Shown one piece after another: positions 15,124 through 23,506 of a DNA stretch of 30,953 nt. Source of the stretch: GCA-2693325 sp964011675 (GTDB lineage Bacteria > Latescibacterota > UBA2968 > UBA8231); NCBI GenBank assembly GCA_964011675.1, contig CAXGPR010000038.1:1-30953 (forward strand), in the 5' to 3' direction. A model generated the notes under the pieces. That model did not search any database. It worked only from the letters and a program-made list of their open reading frames with translations, and was not told the DNA's origin. A program made the position numbers and the translations under genes. Position 1 is the first letter of the stretch. Every line of letters starts with the position of its first letter.

Positions 15124-16914
15124 ATGCCCCTCTCTCTCTTCTTTGTGTTGCTCGTCACCGCGGCACACGCCAGCGATCCTACCATACAGACAACTCACGC
15201 ACTCACCCTATACGGGGCGCCGCGTTACAGTGCCGACTTCGAGCACTTTGACTATGTCAATCCCGAAGCGCCCAAGGGCGGCGCCATACGCCTGGCCGCC
15301 ATCGGAACCTACGACAACTTGAATCCTTTCATACTGAAAGGGGTTTCCGCCGCTGGATCCCTGCTAATTTACAACCGCCTGTGCACCAAATCACAGGACG
15401 AGCCCTTCACCGAGTATGGTCAGCTCGCAGCCCGCATGCAGATGCCCGAAGACCGCTCTTGGGTCTTATTCGAACTCCGCGAGGAGGCACGCTGGCACGA
15501 CGGGGAACCCGTTACGGCCCAAGACGTCGTTTTTAGCTTTAACGCACTGGTGGAGTGGGGCATCCCATTTTACCGCAGCTTCTACTCCGACGTCACGGCA
15601 ATCGAAGCACTAGATGCACGACGCGTGAAGTTTTCTTTTCGAGCAGACACCAACCGAGAGATGCCGCTCATTATCGGACAACTCCGCGTGCTACCAGCCC
15701 ACTATTGGGAAAAACGGGACTTCACTGCAACGACGCTTGAGCCTCCTCTGGGAAGCGGACCCTATCGCATAACCGCGCTTGAACCGGGCCGTTCTATCAC
15801 CTACGAGCGCGTCGAAGATTACTGGGGACAAGATCTGCCCGTGCACAAAGGGCGGCATAATTTTGACCAAATCCGATACGAGTACTACCGCGATGCCACG
15901 GTCGCCGTTGAGGCCTTTAAATCGGGAGAATACGACGTGCGCTGGCTAAACAACTCCAAAGAATGGGCCACCGGCTACAGGGACTTCGACCCCATACGGG
16001 AAGGGCGCCTAGTTAAAGAATCGATCCCACATGAGCTTATTCGGGGCATGGAAGGCTTCTGTTTAAACACGCGCCGGCCACAATTTGCCGACCGGGCCGT
16101 GCGCAGTGCACTTGCTTACGCCTTTGACTTTGAGTGGACCAACCAACATCTCTATTACGACCTTTTCACGCGCAGTCGCAGCTACTGGGGCAACTCGGAG
16201 TTGGGATCTTCCGGTCTGCCCTCCGGCCTCGAGTTGAACATACTAAACGGTTACCGAGGTCGCGTGCCCGAGGAAGTCTTCACCGAGGCCTACAACCCTC
16301 CCAAGACGGACGGTTCGGGTAACAACCGAAGCCTGCTGCGCACGGCGAAAAAGCTTTTACAGGAAGCCGGTTGGCGCATCCAAGACGGCACGCTGACCCA
16401 TGTTAAAACGGGCGAGCCCATGCGCATTGAGTTTCTGTTGGCCTCTTCGTCTTACGAACGGGTGCTCGGACCCGTAATTCAGAATCTTGATCGCCTAGGA
16501 ATTGCCGCAGCGGTGAGGACCGTCGACGCAGCCCAATACCAAAATCGCGTGCAGTCGTTTGACTATGACGTCATCGTCGCCTCCTGGCGCCAGACGCTGA
16601 GTCCAGGCAACGAGCAGCGCAATTTCTGGTCCAGTACAGCGGCCCAAACACCGGGCAGTCGCAACTACGCCGGCATCGCGGACCCCGTCGTAGACGAACT
16701 GATCGAACGACAAATCGCCGCACCCGATAGACCAACACAGGTCGCCCTCACGCGCGCGCTCGACCGCGTGCTGCTGTGGGGCTATTACGTTATTCCCGGC
16801 TCGCACAGCCGTTCCCATCGGCTAGCTTACTGGAACACATTTAGCCGACCGCCCAAACCACCGCGTAACGGCACAGGATTTCCCGACACGTGGTGGTGGA
16901 GCGTAAACCAGTAA
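15124..16914 (+). CDS. yejA: Periplasmic oligopeptide-binding protein, YejA-type (SBP family 5), copy 1
   Basis: 596 residues from ATG 15124, chosen over an upstream TTG because GGAAAG precedes it and the signal peptide then starts properly (MPLSLFFVLLVTAAHAS). The mature part opens THALTLYGAPRYSADFEHFDYVNPEAPKGG, cut short here, the N-terminal signature of YejA. LGSGPYRI and WHDGEPVTAQDVVFSFN are the typical family-5 solute-binding motifs. In E. coli YejABEF imports microcin C and probably peptides. This copy is GC-rich (36 of 60 bases at 15481-15540) and is followed 59 bases on by a second, AT-richer copy of the same family. The two are alike along their whole length, so they arose by duplication or by joining of two lineages. 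Copy 1 may have its own specificity. Confidence 0.85.
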   Translation: MPLSLFFVLLVTAAHASDPTIQTTHALTLYGAPRYSADFEHFDYVNPEAPKGGAIRLAAIGTYDNLNPFILKGVSAAGSLLIYNRLCTKSQDEPFTEYGQLAARMQMPEDRSWVLFELREEARWHDGEPVTAQDVVFSFNALVEWGIPFYRSFYSDVTAIEALDARRVKFSFRADTNREMPLIIGQLRVLPAHYWEKRDFTATTLEPPLGSGPYRITALEPGRSITYERVEDYWGQDLPVHKGRHNFDQIRYEYYRDATVAVEAFKSGEYDVRWLNNSKEWATGYRDFDPIREGRLVKESIPHELIRGMEGFCLNTRRPQFADRAVRSALAYAFDFEWTNQHLYYDLFTRSRSYWGNSELGSSGLPSGLELNILNGYRGRVPEEVFTEAYNPPKTDGSGNNRSLLRTAKKLLQEAGWRIQDGTLTHVKTGEPMRIEFLLASSSYERVLGPVIQNLDRLGIAAAVRTVDAAQYQNRVQSFDYDVIVASWRQTLSPGNEQRNFWSSTAAQTPGSRNYAGIADPVVDELIERQIAAPDRPTQVALTRALDRVLLWGYYVIPGSHSRSHRLAYWNTFSRPPKPPRNGTGFPDTWWWSVNQ

Positions 16915-16928
16915 CATAAATTTATGAG

Positions 16929-16934
16929 TATAAT
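16929..16934 (+). promoter_or_regulatory. Perfect -10 hexamer between the two yejA genes
   Basis: TATAAT lies 40 bases before the second yejA start, in an AT-rich 59-base gap. At 17-base spacing the -35 position reads AACCAG, which is poor, so activator help would be needed. It suggests that yejA2-B-E-F can be transcribed separately from yejA1. Confidence 0.35.
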
Positions 16935-16973
16935 CTATATTAAACTGATAATATCACCTTTATCGGAGGCCAC

Positions 16974-18791
16974 ATGCGATTTCTGCTAGCCATAGCTTTA
17001 TCCTTACCAACTTTCGTATCGGCAGATAATTTTCTCAGTCACGGCTACTCACTACATGGTTCACTAAAGTATGGACCCGACTTTACGCATTTTGACTATA
17101 CCAATCCCAATGCACCTAAAGGCGGAGAAATTCGCTTGTCTAGCACAGGAACTTTCGATAGCCTCAATCCTTTCATTATGAAGGGCTTAAAGGCACCCGG
17201 CATCGGCCTTATTTATGACACGCTAATGAAAAGTGCTGCTGACGAAGTGGCTTCAGAATATGGCTTATTAACACAAAGTATTGAAGTATCAAACGACCAA
17301 AGTTGGGCAATATACACACTTAACCCCCAAGCACGTTGGCATGATGGAGAGCCAATCACATCAGAAGACGTTGTATTTAGCTTCAATGTCATGATGGAGG
17401 AAGGGCATCCTTACTTCCGCTCCTACTATGCTTCTGTCGAGAAAGTGGAACAGATAGATAAATACAGAGTGAGATTTGTGTTCGGTGAAGAAACAAACCG
17501 CGAACTCCCATTCATCGTCGGCCAGTTAACTGTTTTGCCTAAGCACTACTGGAAAGACCGTGAGTTCGGCGAGACATCTTTGGAGCTACCATTAGGTAGC
17601 GGTCCTTATCGAATTACTGCTGTTGAAGCAGGGCGTTTCATAACTTACGAGCGTGTAAATGACTACTGGGGAAAAGACTTACCTGTAAATAAGGGGCGCT
17701 ATAATTTCGATCGCATTAATATTGATGTGTACAGAGACCAAACTGTCACAATTGAAGCGCTGAAAGCGGGTGAGTTTGACTATCGGAGCGAGAACATATC
17801 CAAAGAATGGGCAACCGCTTATGAGACAAAAGCGCTTAAAGACGGGCGCATGATCAAAGATACTATTCCACACGAACATCCTACAGGTATGCAAGCATTC
17901 TGGTTCAATACGCGACGCACAAAATTCGCCGACCCTGCTGTACGCCGCGCTCTATCTTATGCCTTTGATTTTGAATGGACAAACAAAAACTTATTTTACG
18001 ATTCTTACACGCGCACACAAAGTTATTTCTCTAACAGCGAATTGGCATCCACTAGCTTACCAAAAGGTCGCGAATTAGAAATATTAGAGCCCTATCGTAA
18101 CAGAGTACCTGATGAAGTGTTCACGACACAATATAAGGTCCCTAAAACAGACGGCACTGGCAATCTGCGTGCCAATTTACGCACAGCCAAACGGATGTTA
18201 GAAGAAGCCGGTTGGAAAGTCATCGACAACGTCTTACGCAACGAGAAAACCGGCGAAGCTTTAAAAATAGAAGTTCTTCTTGCTCAAGCGTCATGGGAGC
18301 GTATAGTCAACCCCATGATTTCCAATATGAAGATTCTTGGGATTGAAACTGCAATCCGTATCGTTGACAGTTCTCAGTATCAAAACCGCATACAAGATTA
18401 CGATTACGACATGATCGTTGGAACACGTGGACAAAGCCACAGTCCGGGCAACGAACAACGCAACTATTGGACAACTACTTCTGCTGAAGAGCGTGGCGGT
18501 AGTAACCTATCTGGTATCAGTGATCCTGTAGTCGACGAACTAGTAGAAAAAATTATTACAGCTCCCAATCGCCAAGAGTTAGTAGCTTATACGCGAGCAC
18601 TCGACCGTGTACTCCTGTGGGGCCATTACGTCATCCCACACTGGCATACAAGAAGCTTTCGCATCATACATTGGAACAAGTTTGGCAAACCTGAAAAAAT
18701 AGCGCCCTATGCAGGATCATATTATTTCTTGCCGGATACTTGGTGGTATGATTCAGAAAAAGCAGCACTATTAGAACACGAGGCCCCTTAA
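16974..18791 (+). CDS. yejA: Periplasmic oligopeptide-binding protein, YejA-type, copy 2
   Basis: 605 residues from ATG 16974, with GGAGG four bases upstream. A signal peptide (MRFLLAIALSLPTFVSA) leads to HGYSLHGSLKYGPDFTHF and NPNAPKGGEIRLS, the YejA start. Family-5 motifs WHDGEPITSEDVVFSFN and LGSGPYRI are present, and it aligns throughout with the preceding copy, including YAFDFEWTN and SPGNEQRN. It binds peptides in the periplasm and hands them to YejBE. Its base composition is much lower in GC (27 of 60 at 17281-17340 versus 36 of 60 in the matching part of copy 1). It directly precedes yejB (three-base gap), so it is the copy tied to the transporter. Confidence 0.88.
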   Translation: MRFLLAIALSLPTFVSADNFLSHGYSLHGSLKYGPDFTHFDYTNPNAPKGGEIRLSSTGTFDSLNPFIMKGLKAPGIGLIYDTLMKSAADEVASEYGLLTQSIEVSNDQSWAIYTLNPQARWHDGEPITSEDVVFSFNVMMEEGHPYFRSYYASVEKVEQIDKYRVRFVFGEETNRELPFIVGQLTVLPKHYWKDREFGETSLELPLGSGPYRITAVEAGRFITYERVNDYWGKDLPVNKGRYNFDRINIDVYRDQTVTIEALKAGEFDYRSENISKEWATAYETKALKDGRMIKDTIPHEHPTGMQAFWFNTRRTKFADPAVRRALSYAFDFEWTNKNLFYDSYTRTQSYFSNSELASTSLPKGRELEILEPYRNRVPDEVFTTQYKVPKTDGTGNLRANLRTAKRMLEEAGWKVIDNVLRNEKTGEALKIEVLLAQASWERIVNPMISNMKILGIETAIRIVDSSQYQNRIQDYDYDMIVGTRGQSHSPGNEQRNYWTTTSAEERGGSNLSGISDPVVDELVEKIITAPNRQELVAYTRALDRVLLWGHYVIPHWHTRSFRIIHWNKFGKPEKIAPYAGSYYFLPDTWWYDSEKAALLEHEAP

Positions 18792-18794
18792 AAA

Positions 18795-19895
18795 ATGGGC
18801 ACTTACTTATTACGCCGTTTGCTGTTTATCATACCGACTTTGCTTGGCATTATGACCATCAACTTTCTCATCATACAAGCAGCTCCCGGCGGTCCCGTTG
18901 AACAAACAATAGCTATGATTCAAGGTTTCAGCACAGATGCAACTGAACGCATAAGTGGCTCCGGCATGAGTGAAACGATGGATTCAAACCAGAACAGTCA
19001 GTTAAACGGCAAGTATCGCGGGGCGCAGGGACTTGACCCCGAACTAATTGCAGACCTGGAGCGCATGTATGGTTTCGACAAACCGATGCACGAACGTTTC
19101 CTAAAAATGATTCGTTCATATCTTCGATTTGACTTCGGCGAAAGCTTCTATCGCGATCAGAAGGTAGTAGATTTAGTGCGCGAAAAAATGCCTGTGTCAA
19201 TTTCTCTAGGCTTATGGACAACGCTTTTTGTTTATTGCATTTCTATTCCTCTCGGTATAAAAAAAGCCGTACGCGATGGCTCGCAATTTGACGTATGGAC
19301 TTCGTCTATAATTATCGTGGGCTATGCAATTCCTGGCTTTCTCTTTGCTATATTTCTAATCGTTGTTTTTGCTGGTGGACATTACCTAGACTGGTTTCCT
19401 TTGCGCGGACTAACTTCTACAAATTGGGAAGGTATGAGTTATTTTGAAAAAGTCATTGACTATTTTTGGCATCTGTTTTTGCCAATTAGTGCCATGCTTA
19501 TAAGTGGTTTTGCTAGCCTGACTTTATTAACAAAAAACTCATTTTTAGACGAGATAAATAAACTGTATGTTGTCACAGCACGGGCTAAAGGTTTAACAGA
19601 AGGTCGCATACTTTACGGGCATGTTTTCCGTAATGCTATGCTCATAGTAATTGCTGGATTTCCAGGCGCTTTTGTAAACATTTTCTTTACGGGATCAATG
19701 CTAACAGAAATTATTTTCTCATTGGACGGCCTCGGTTTGCTAGGTTACGAAGCAGCTATCGGACGTGACTATCCAGTAATGTTTGCTACGCTTTACTTCT
19801 TCACATTGCTTGGACTTGTCATGCAACTCATCGGAGACATGACTTACACACTAATTGACCGACGCATCGATTTTAACAGCAGAGAAAACCGATGA
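18795..19895 (+). CDS. yejB: ABC peptide importer, inner-membrane permease YejB
   Basis: 366 residues. The N-terminus MGTYLLRRLLFIIPTLLGIMTINF followed by QAAPGGPVEQ (shortened here) is characteristic of YejB/OppB-type permeases. A periplasmic insertion of about 100 residues follows, then five further membrane segments with the EAA-type loop ARAKGLTEGRILYGHVFRNAM, which contacts the ATPase. YejB forms the channel with YejE. It starts three bases after the yejA2 stop; a GAGG eleven bases upstream can serve as SD. Codon use is AT-rich like yejA2 and unlike the flanking catabolic genes. I am confident in family and subfamily. The transported substrate is not known. Confidence 0.9.
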   Translation: MGTYLLRRLLFIIPTLLGIMTINFLIIQAAPGGPVEQTIAMIQGFSTDATERISGSGMSETMDSNQNSQLNGKYRGAQGLDPELIADLERMYGFDKPMHERFLKMIRSYLRFDFGESFYRDQKVVDLVREKMPVSISLGLWTTLFVYCISIPLGIKKAVRDGSQFDVWTSSIIIVGYAIPGFLFAIFLIVVFAGGHYLDWFPLRGLTSTNWEGMSYFEKVIDYFWHLFLPISAMLISGFASLTLLTKNSFLDEINKLYVVTARAKGLTEGRILYGHVFRNAMLIVIAGFPGAFVNIFFTGSMLTEIIFSLDGLGLLGYEAAIGRDYPVMFATLYFFTLLGLVMQLIGDMTYTLIDRRIDFNSRENR

Positions 19896-19926
19896 CTACG
19901 TAAAAATGTCACTATTTTAGGCGGTA

Positions 19927-21009
19927 ATGTTGAACCCAATGTCAAAAAAAAAACAACTGCTAAACTTCTCTTTTTCGCGCCTCAACCAACGCCGATTAGC
20001 TAGCTTTTACCAAAATCGAAGGGGATATTGGAGTACGTGGATTTTTTTTACACTATTTTTCTGCAGTCTGCCAGCTGAATTCATAGCTAACGACAGGCCT
20101 CTATTAATTCAATACAAAAACCAGCTTTACTACCCAGTAATATTCACTTACTCTGAGACAACATTTGGCGGTGATTTTGAAACAGAAGCCGAATATCGAG
20201 ACCCATTCGTGCGAGAGCTCATCGAAGAAAATGGATGGATTATATGGCCTCCAATTCCGTATCATTACGACACAGTCAATTACAACTTGAAACAACCCGC
20301 ACCTTCGCCTCCTGATGGAGACAACATATTAGGTACTGACGACCAAGCACGCGACGTCGCCGCACGCCTCTTGTATGGCTACCGTATATCACTGCTGTTC
20401 GGAGTTCTTCTAACCGTATGTAGCACTATTGTCGGTATGACTGCTGGTGCGATTCAAGGCTACTTTGGTGGTTGGATTGATCTTCTTTTTCAACGTTTCA
20501 TAGAAGTATGGCAGGGGTTGCCAACTTTGTATCTACTCATAATTCTGGCAAGCATTGTCGAACCTAACTTCTGGTGGCTACTCGGACTCTTGTTATTGTT
20601 TCGTTGGATGGACTTGGTAGGCGTGGTGCGTGCTGAATTCCTGCGCGCGCGCAATTTCGACTTCGTAAAAGCAGCACGCGCCCTAGGTCAAAGTGATGCT
20701 AAAATCATGTGGCGACACGTATTACCTAACGCTATGGTTTCGGCTCTCACCTTCATGCCCTTTATACTTACTGGCTCAGTAGGAGTTTTAACCTCTTTAG
20801 ACTTTCTCGGTTTTGGTTTGCCTCCTGGATCACCATCTCTAGGAGAATTACTTAAACAAGGCAAGAATAACTTGCAAGCTCCGTGGTTAGGCTTTTCGGC
20901 TTTCTTCACTTTAGCCATTATGCTATCTCTGTTGGTTTTTATGGGTGAAGCTGTACGTGACGCATTTGACTCGCGTAAAAATTTTGCATCCTCCGAGGAT
21001 AACGCATGA
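19927..21009 (+). CDS. yejE: ABC peptide importer, inner-membrane permease YejE
   Basis: 360 residues, permease partner of YejB. An N-terminal membrane segment (about 32-50) precedes a long periplasmic loop with YPVIFTYSETTFGGDFETEA and WIIWPPIPYHYDTVNYN, stretches typical of YejE. GTDDQARDVAARLLYGYRIS then opens the permease core, with the EAA loop near FVKAARALGQSDAKIMWRHV. Two start choices exist: ATG 19927 (SD GGCGG very close) and ATG 19939 (MSKKKQ, SD rather far); I keep the first. The stop overlaps the yejF start by four bases (ATGA), indicating translational coupling. The gene is AT-rich like its two upstream neighbours. Confidence 0.9.
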   Translation: MLNPMSKKKQLLNFSFSRLNQRRLASFYQNRRGYWSTWIFFTLFFCSLPAEFIANDRPLLIQYKNQLYYPVIFTYSETTFGGDFETEAEYRDPFVRELIEENGWIIWPPIPYHYDTVNYNLKQPAPSPPDGDNILGTDDQARDVAARLLYGYRISLLFGVLLTVCSTIVGMTAGAIQGYFGGWIDLLFQRFIEVWQGLPTLYLLIILASIVEPNFWWLLGLLLLFRWMDLVGVVRAEFLRARNFDFVKAARALGQSDAKIMWRHVLPNAMVSALTFMPFILTGSVGVLTSLDFLGFGLPPGSPSLGELLKQGKNNLQAPWLGFSAFFTLAIMLSLLVFMGEAVRDAFDSRKNFASSEDNA

Positions 21010-22619
21010 GTCTTCTTGAAATAGATAACTTAGGCGTTCGATTTTATATGGAGGAGAGTAAAATCGACGCTGTTCATAACGCATCTTTACGTATAGAGGA
21101 AGGTCAAACCGTTGCTTTAGTTGGTGAGTCAGGATCAGGGAAATCTGTTACAGCACTATCTATTTTACAATTACTGCCTTACCCGCGTGCCAGCCATCCA
21201 CACGGTAGCATACTATTTGACGGACAGGAACTACTGGGTGTCCACAAAGATCAATTGCGTGCATTACGCGGTGGACGAATATCTATGGTTTTTCAAGAAC
21301 CCATGACTTCTCTCAACCCTCTGCACTCCATCGAAAAGCAAATCAACGAAACTCTTATTCTTCACCGTGGACTCGATAAAAATAAAGCTCGTTCACGTAC
21401 GATAGAGCTTCTGAAGAAAGTTGGTTTACCTGACGTAGAAAAACGACTAGACGCTTGGCCACATCAGTTATCAGGAGGTCAGCGACAACGCGTAATGATT
21501 GCCATGGCGCTAGCCAACGAACCCGACCTGCTCATCGCCGACGAACCTACTACCGCACTCGATGTAACAGTGCAGGCGCAGATTCTGAAATTACTGAAGG
21601 ACCTACAGAAACAGTTGGGCATGTCGATTCTACTAATCACTCACGATTTGGGCATCGTTCGCCACATAGCCGATCGCGTCTATGTCATGAAAGACGGACA
21701 CATAGTCGAACACAACGTTACTCATACCTTGTTCAGCGCACCGCAGCACAGCTACACAAAATTGCTTATAAATTCGGAACCCCACGGCGATCCACCAGTT
21801 ATCGATGAACAAACACACGTCGTCATAGAAACGCACGACCTCAAGGTACACTTTCCCATTCTACGCGGCCTGCTGCGCCGTACGGTTGGGCATGTAAAAG
21901 CTGTCGACGGTATTTCATTACAAGTTCGCGCCGGGCAGACGCTGGGCGTCGTCGGCGAGTCAGGCTCAGGCAAAAGCACTCTAGGACAGGCATTACTGCG
22001 ACTCATACCTAGTAGCGGTTCGATTCAATTCGGAGGAAGAGATATCCAAGGTTTGAAAGAAAAAGACGTGCGACCGCTACGCCGCCAGTTGCAGATTGTA
22101 TTTCAAGATCCTTTCTCCAGCCTAAGCCCGCGCATGTCAGCTTTTCAAATAATCGAGGAAGGCTTACTAGTTCATGGCATCGGCGCTACCCACACAGAGC
22201 GACGCCAGCACGTGGCTGACAGCCTGCGCGAAGTTGGCCTAGACGCCTCGAGCATGGATCGCTTTCCACACGAATTCTCTGGGGGCCAACGCCAGCGCAT
22301 TGCCATTGCGCGTGCCATGATACTGGAACCGCGCTTTGTCGTGCTGGACGAGCCGACTAGCGCGTTGGACAAAACCGTTCAGGCGCAAATTATCGAACTC
22401 TTACTCAGCTTACAACGCAAGCACAAATTAGCCTATTTGTTTATCAGCCACGACCTGAAAGTCGTTCGTGCCATGGCAAGTGAAGTAATCGTCATGAAAG
22501 AAGGTCTCGTCGTCGAGAGCGGCCCTACAGAACAGTTGTTTGACGACCCACAAAAAGACTATACGCGTGCGCTACTAGCCGCCGCACTCGAGGGCAAAGC
22601 GCTGGAATGGGAGGAGTGA
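21006..22619 (+). CDS. yejF: ABC peptide importer, fused double ATPase YejF
   Basis: 537 residues with two complete nucleotide-binding domains in one chain, the YejF arrangement. Domain 1: Walker A GESGSGKS at 40-47, signature LSGGQRQRV, Walker B LLIADEPTTALD. Domain 2: Walker A GESGSGKS, signature FSGGQRQRI, Walker B FVVLDEPTSALD. All catalytic motifs look intact, so both sites should hydrolyse ATP for the YejBE channel. The start overlaps the yejE stop (ATGA). Base composition shifts inside the gene: 25 of 60 G+C at 21061-21120 against 36 of 60 at 22261-22320. The stop is directly followed by the ATG of nei. Confidence 0.92.
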   Translation: MSLLEIDNLGVRFYMEESKIDAVHNASLRIEEGQTVALVGESGSGKSVTALSILQLLPYPRASHPHGSILFDGQELLGVHKDQLRALRGGRISMVFQEPMTSLNPLHSIEKQINETLILHRGLDKNKARSRTIELLKKVGLPDVEKRLDAWPHQLSGGQRQRVMIAMALANEPDLLIADEPTTALDVTVQAQILKLLKDLQKQLGMSILLITHDLGIVRHIADRVYVMKDGHIVEHNVTHTLFSAPQHSYTKLLINSEPHGDPPVIDEQTHVVIETHDLKVHFPILRGLLRRTVGHVKAVDGISLQVRAGQTLGVVGESGSGKSTLGQALLRLIPSSGSIQFGGRDIQGLKEKDVRPLRRQLQIVFQDPFSSLSPRMSAFQIIEEGLLVHGIGATHTERRQHVADSLREVGLDASSMDRFPHEFSGGQRQRIAIARAMILEPRFVVLDEPTSALDKTVQAQIIELLLSLQRKHKLAYLFISHDLKVVRAMASEVIVMKEGLVVESGPTEQLFDDPQKDYTRALLAAALEGKALEWEE

Positions 22620-23438
22620 ATGCCGGAGGGACCTGAAATCAAGCAGATCGCTGACGAATTGGCCACGGCGCTAGTCGGCCAAAAGCTGGTTGAGGTATTC
22701 TTTGCATTCAACCATCTCAAGCCGTGGGAATCGGTCCTGTGCGGACGCAAGGTCAAACGGGTGCGGCCGCGCGGTAAGGCACTGCTAACAGAGTTGAGAG
22801 ACCTGGCTATCTATTCACACAACCAGCTTTATGGCCGTTGGTTCGTAGTCGATCACGGAGAAGAACTCCAGACCAACCGACAGCTGCGCCTCGCGCTGCA
22901 CACCCGTCGACACGCCTGTCTGCTATACTCAGCTTCCGAAATTGAAGTGCTCAGAGCTGGAGAGGTTGAGTCTCACTCCTTTATCAGCAAGCTAGGACCG
23001 GACGTGCTCGACGAGGCGACGACAGACCAAACTATCGCCACGCGCTACGCCGAGCCGCAGTTCCAAGGTCGACAGCTCGGTTCGCTCCTGCTGGACCAAA
23101 GTTTTCTAGCCGGCTTGGGCAACTACCTGCGCAGTGAAATCTTATTTTGCGCACGCGTCCATCCCCTGCGTCGACTGGGTGACGTCTGCGTCAGCGCACG
23201 GCAAGCCCTCGGTGAGCATACGCTTGTCCTGACGCAGCAGTCCTACGATACGCAGGGCGTGACCAACGACTTAGACAGCTACAAAGCCCTGCGCCGCACT
23301 GGACGCACCTTTGGCCAGAGTCGGCACTGGGTATTCGATAGAGAAGGTAATAGCTGCTACGAATGCGGTGAGACGATAGAGAAAATCAGCGTCAACAGCC
23401 GCCGGCTGTACTACTGTCCACGCTGTCAGATCCAGTAA
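22620..23438 (+). CDS. nei: Endonuclease VIII (Fpg/Nei-family DNA glycosylase)
   Basis: 272 residues (E. coli Nei has 263). It starts MPEGPEIKQIADEL, with the catalytic N-terminal Pro2 and Glu3; RGKALLT carries the conserved Lys53. LYSHNQLYGRWFVVD, LLYSAS and LLLDQSFLAGLGNYLRSEI follow the E. coli enzyme closely. The C-terminus is the zinc finger, CYECGETIEKIS then RLYYCPRCQ, with all four Cys. It removes oxidised pyrimidines from DNA and cuts the backbone. The ATG follows the yejF TGA without a gap, and GGAGGAG lies just upstream, so it is co-translated with the importer operon. A link of repair with peptide uptake is not known to me and may be only convenient co-expression. Confidence 0.94.
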   Translation: MPEGPEIKQIADELATALVGQKLVEVFFAFNHLKPWESVLCGRKVKRVRPRGKALLTELRDLAIYSHNQLYGRWFVVDHGEELQTNRQLRLALHTRRHACLLYSASEIEVLRAGEVESHSFISKLGPDVLDEATTDQTIATRYAEPQFQGRQLGSLLLDQSFLAGLGNYLRSEILFCARVHPLRRLGDVCVSARQALGEHTLVLTQQSYDTQGVTNDLDSYKALRRTGRTFGQSRHWVFDREGNSCYECGETIEKISVNSRRLYYCPRCQIQ

Positions 23439-23453
23439 CTTCCGACCTCCTCG

Positions 23454-23472
23454 CTGCGTATACTGAACGCAG
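23454..23472. promoter_or_regulatory. Inverted repeat between nei and the enolase-superfamily gene
   Basis: CTGCGT-7 nt-ACGCAG lies 15 bases after the nei stop and 34 bases before the next ATG. There is no T-run, so it may be an operator or a poor terminator. A small GAGG-3 nt-CCTC stem further on also covers the SD of the next gene. Confidence 0.3.
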
Positions 23473-23506
23473 TCGCCACGCACTCCCTTAGCCAAGAGGT
23501 CCCCTC

